A DNA stretch of 64,000 nt from Bugulina stolonifera (Eukaryota > Bryozoa > Gymnolaemata > Cheilostomatida > Bugulidae): the NCBI GenBank assembly GCA_935421135.1, contig OW285190.1:4216001-4280000 (forward strand), read 5' to 3'. Shown here piece after piece: positions 60,163-64,000 of the stretch. The notes beneath the pieces are model-generated. The model was not told where the DNA came from. It searched no databases and saw nothing but the letters and a program-made list of their open reading frames with translations. The position numbers and the translations under genes were made by a program. How positions within the stretch are numbered: position 1 is the stretch's first letter; each line of letters opens with the position of its first letter.

Positions 60163-61561
60163 CTAAAGCATTAATAATTATTTTCTGTACCGATGATGTC
60201 TGTAGCTTAGTTACATTATTGTACATGAACCAATTACCTGCACTATTTATGAGCACAGATTAAAATACAAAAGTGCATTGATAATATACACTACAAACTA
60301 GTAATAGCATTCTACTAGTAAATAATATAGTTTTATAACTGAAATTAAAGAAATCTGTGGTATAGCTCAGCAAATTATGCACCAATTATAATACTAACAA
60401 GGTATATTAATGGATATTCCGGCTATACCGTACTTTATTCTATATACATCTATCAAACTTTGTGTTATGCCCATCGCTAATTTCATATGATTGAGTCCTT
60501 ACTGCATTCATTCTAGTTGTCTTCCCTTGTTTTGTCGCTGCTAATTACGTACATGTAGATCTTAGGTCGACGTTAGGTTCATCCGTTTGAGCTAAACCAG
60601 CAAAAACAACCATCTCCTGTGGGTTCACAGGCTACATTAAGTACTTAGATTTATCTACTCTTACCCTTAGTTAATTTAATGAGTAGACAACTTCTTTGTT
60701 TACAATAGAAACGCACCCTCTGTATAGTACCTAGCAACGTTGTCTCTTGTTTTTAAAACTGTGATATTCGTAGAGGTTGTGTGTACATGTAGCACACCCT
60801 TTATTCGAAGAGACAAAAATTTCTCACAACCGTTGAATTGTCAGGTTATAACATAGTACATGAAAAATTACTTCAATATGCAATTGCCACTTACAGTTGT
60901 AGGTCCAAATATATTATATGAGGACTTTCAAAGTTTTATATCAGTATCACGATACACTTCTACTGTAACACCAAGTTTAGAGTTGCTGTCTCACAAAATC
61001 ATAGAAGACATCCCTCGAGAGGAAGTAATGAGGAGGAGTGGTCTAGCGCTGGTCAACGGTCATAGGGCAATGATGTAAGTTATCTACTAGAACGTGGGTT
61101 GGACCAATGACCAGGAGGCTTTTGTCCCGAAGGTTTGCCCTCACATCATATCGAACTGTGTCCACAATATCCAGTCTTACGAGCCATGGTGGTCTCTCGA
61201 TTAGCTCTCCTAGTGTATTCATATGTTTTTGTTGAAACGTCAAATAATTATATAGCAAACGTTAAATTCTACATTTCTTTTAGTACAAACAGTTATATAA
61301 TTTATGTTGTGTTTATCCATAAGATAACTGATATAGAACTCCAACATACACTGTATGTGTCGCAATCATATTATGTTCATGATGCACATTCTGTACAGTA
61401 TTTGTAGGATAAGAACTGAAGTAAATCTATTCAATAATTTATTGTGTAATAATATTTAATTCATTACCATTAATTAGCGTAATATTGAAGTAATATATTA
61501 TAAGATAGAATGTATATCATAGACGACATCTCCGTGTTCATACAAGTCACCACCAGACCAC

Positions 61562-62578
61562 TTATTCATTTCTCCTAAAGCACATTAGCTTGTTCAACCT
61601 GTTTCTTCTCCTAAATAATTATTATAATATTTTAAATATACTGTATGTACTACACCGAATACATAAAACAGGTTCTTTTGACATGAACATACAGTTTCAA
61701 TGTATACTAAATTCTAAGAGAGAGAGAGAGAGGCACTCAGATACATGTTGGCAGTGAAAATGTTAATAAAATCATTTCGCATTTGTAATACTTTGCACAG
61801 TATAACTGTTACTACAGTTGTAATGGCAACTATAAGCTGCACACATCATTTGTAACATTAATGGATATACTTACTTCTTGTTCTTTACCTTCTGTCCTCC
61901 CATAGCAGTTCCATCTCCTCCCTGTTTGTCATCTCCATCAGCTTCACTAAATACAAGAATACAAGATGAATATCGTAATTTGTTCTCATTGCAGTTACAG
62001 TATATGTTATGGCAGGAAACAGTCTATGTACATGTTTAATTAAATAGTGCACAGTAGGACCATCTTACTACATACTACACGTACGTATAATAATCAATAA
62101 TATAGCATATGCCAATTCTTCGTTGATTGGCAATCTAGAAGTACATCTCTTGATATAATATAGATGAAAAGTAAGTTGATGTGAAGGATTGATGAACAAA
62201 TAATTCACACATAATAAAATGGGCAGACCTTTCATGTGACGATAAAATCAGAACACCATAGCAGCCTCTGACATCAGCACAAGCGTGTCATGTGATCACA
62301 GTTGAACCACGCCATGTGACAGCATAAATATATTAGAAAGTTGCTACCCTCTCCGTCACCAAAACCACACATTGCATTTAAAAGTTTTGTATTATTAACA
62401 GCAGTATTACGTGAATGCAGATTCTCAGTCATTGGTAAGTTTAACATCACTTCAAACTGGACTCAAACCATTACAATATAATACTTGCCCATTTCCATTC
62501 AACAAGCGTCCATCTTCTCCAACTGAAACATCTCTGAGCTCTACCCTCCTCGCTTCAACTCCTACTGAGCACATCTTC
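61562..62578 (-). CDS. Unit V: exon A and the 3' module
   Basis: A exon 62578-62485 (94-nt form), exon C 61946-61875 and last exon 61610-61562, duplicating 34603-35619. Upstream exons lie beyond the window. Confidence 0.48.
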
Positions 62579-62879
62579 CTATAAACCAAAACAAAAACAC
62601 TGTAATTTTAACCAATGGAGAAAAAGTAGACTTTTAAAATAAGCTGAAGGTGAATAACAATATTATGATAAATTAGAAAAATAAATCCAGGTACTACTGG
62701 ACTGTAATGGGACAGGCCAATTTTACAACATTCGCGTTGATCCTTGTTTCTTTGATCATTGATGACAAACACTTGCTCCTCGTCAATCTCCTTTTATACA
62801 TCTGGAAAAATTTCACCGACAGTGTGCAGTTCGCTCAGAACATGTCACTGCTCACTGGTAAAGCTTCCTTTTACAAGGT

Positions 62880-63774
62880 TGCTGAGCTGGTGTAGTGGTT
62901 AGCATGTTCTGTTCACTGTGCTAGGCGATTAGGTGCCGTAGAGGCCTCGGGTTTAAACCCCGGTCAGGACTGGTATTTTCATGAATTTGAACCAAATCTT
63001 TGATTGCTCAAAAATAAACTCTTTGCTAAAAATACATCATATAAATAATGCACATTGTTTTTACATGTATGTTCTTTGTCTCAGCTCATGCTAGGATCTG
63101 AGTAAAGACACATCTATGATTATATGCAGAGACTTTCAGTTTGCAAATAGGTCAATCCAGTTGTCAAGGTCTTCGACCTTGCCTCCCGAACCATTTTCTA
63201 CATGTAGGTCAGATCACTCTCTTTCTCAGTATAGGAAACAAGCATTGACTTGAAACCATATGGGTTGTCTTGAGTAGTTATTTGACTACTAGTACCGGTT
63301 GATCGATTTTGTGCAATGAGAAGGCCTAGCTTGACTCATAGGCTCTTCATTTTAGACAAGTGAGGGTGTCAGTGTAGCACAGTAGGTGGCATACATGCAG
63401 ACAAACCGAGAGGTTGTGAGTTCAAACCCCCAGCTGTGTTATTTCTGGCAAAGGCCTTCAGCAAGCCTTTAACTCTTGCTACGCCTGTTCGGATCAGGGC
63501 GTATAAAAATGCGGGAGGTCCCGTTTAGTGTCTACATCAAAAACACGGACGTTAAAGATCCACCTCTGCCCTGATTCGCAAAGAGAAGCCAGATTCTGGC
63601 GTGGTATGTGACCACATTGGAGTGGCAGGTTGATGTAGTGGGCACTGACCATGCACTCCTGTTGTGGAAGGTGAGCTCTTCCACTCAGAGCCCAGCTCCT
63701 GTCGCTCATACAAGTTGCAAACTTCTGAGGTCCGTTAAATAGGATAGCCAAGTGCCACGACAGCAACAAAACAA
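62880..63774 (+). mobile_element. Duplicate SINE-3 / LTR fragment / SINE-4 cluster
   Basis: SINE-3 about 62880-63054, truncated family-2 LTR about 63071-63361 and SINE-4 about 63365-63774, in the same order and spacing as 35921-36815. Minor differences include the length of a poly-C run. Confidence 0.65.
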
Positions 63775-64000
63775 AAAAACAAGATGACAGCACAACTCCC
63801 CCCCCCCACTTCCTTCCAAAAAAAATCATTGCATTTACTAGTGAGCAAAAGTCACCTTTAATTTTGAGTGAAATAATGTTGTTATTCAAACGGTAGAATT
63901 ACATGTACATGAGCAGATCAATTTGTAATTACGGGTTACATAGAGTATAGAAAGTCAACATGATGTGAGTTAGAAAGCCTTTACCAACTTCCATGTCTTG

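Larger units (their letters stand above)
59950..64000. repeat. Segmental duplicate of about 32991-37055
   Basis: Near-identical over at least 4 kb with a constant shift of about 26959 bp. It starts abruptly at 59949/59950, where DNA matching 19064 (TTGTATCTATC) continues as DNA matching 32992 (ATAGTTTATACTAGTGAC). It carries a SINE-1 fragment, SINE-3, an LTR fragment and SINE-4 in the same order as the source. Confidence 0.9.

Overview
The window is nuclear DNA of an AT-rich invertebrate animal. Genes are split by short introns with canonical GT/AG ends, there are solo LTRs, tRNA-derived SINEs and minisatellites, and no bacterial operons. A sponge or another compact-genome marine invertebrate is my guess; the sequence alone does not settle it.

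Left part (1-17.7 kb): one well-supported host gene, a nine-exon minus-strand transporter of the monocarboxylate/major-facilitator type (3298-9929, 514 codons), with a solo LTR in one intron. Around it lie minisatellites (18-bp, 17-bp, 63-bp and 12-bp units), a second LTR, two tRNA-type SINEs and a 1.8-kb foldback element with a 3-bp TTA target duplication that carries a nested SINE.

Right part (17.7-64 kb): a tandem array of about five minus-strand units of one unrecognised coiled-coil gene family. Each unit ends in the same two-exon 3' module (18.0, 34.6, 51.3, 58.9 and 61.6 kb), and small upstream exons chain together in consistent phase. Recent segmental duplication is evident: 19.47-22.2 kb resembles 53.4-56.1 kb, 31.8-32.8 kb resembles 56.1-57.1 kb, and 32.99-37.05 kb resembles 59.95-64 kb.

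The main discovery is a 9.5-9.6-kb mobile element present twice in opposite orientation (22226-31814 and 38969-48502). Each copy has perfect termini beginning AGTAGTATAGTCAGTGCACT, terminal inverted repeats longer than 1.2 kb, and its own 6-bp target duplication (AATAAC and CATGTT). A duplicated block holds the intact empty site at 56115-56120. The ends are extremely GC-rich CCG/CCA triplet arrays with CCAAT boxes. Inside are two divergent, intron-containing genes flanking a roughly 1-kb minisatellite. One encodes a 334-aa I-kappa-B-like ankyrin protein, including an N-terminal ESGYGS motif resembling the I-kappa-B phosphodegron. The other encodes a 526-aa Ser/Thr-rich protein with a Cys/His cluster that I do not recognise. 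No transposase, integrase or DNA polymerase was seen. The 6-bp duplication, AG...CT ends and long inverted repeats resemble Maverick/Polinton elements, so this may be a non-autonomous relative or a new cargo-carrying class. Both copies appear to sit in introns of the coiled-coil gene array.
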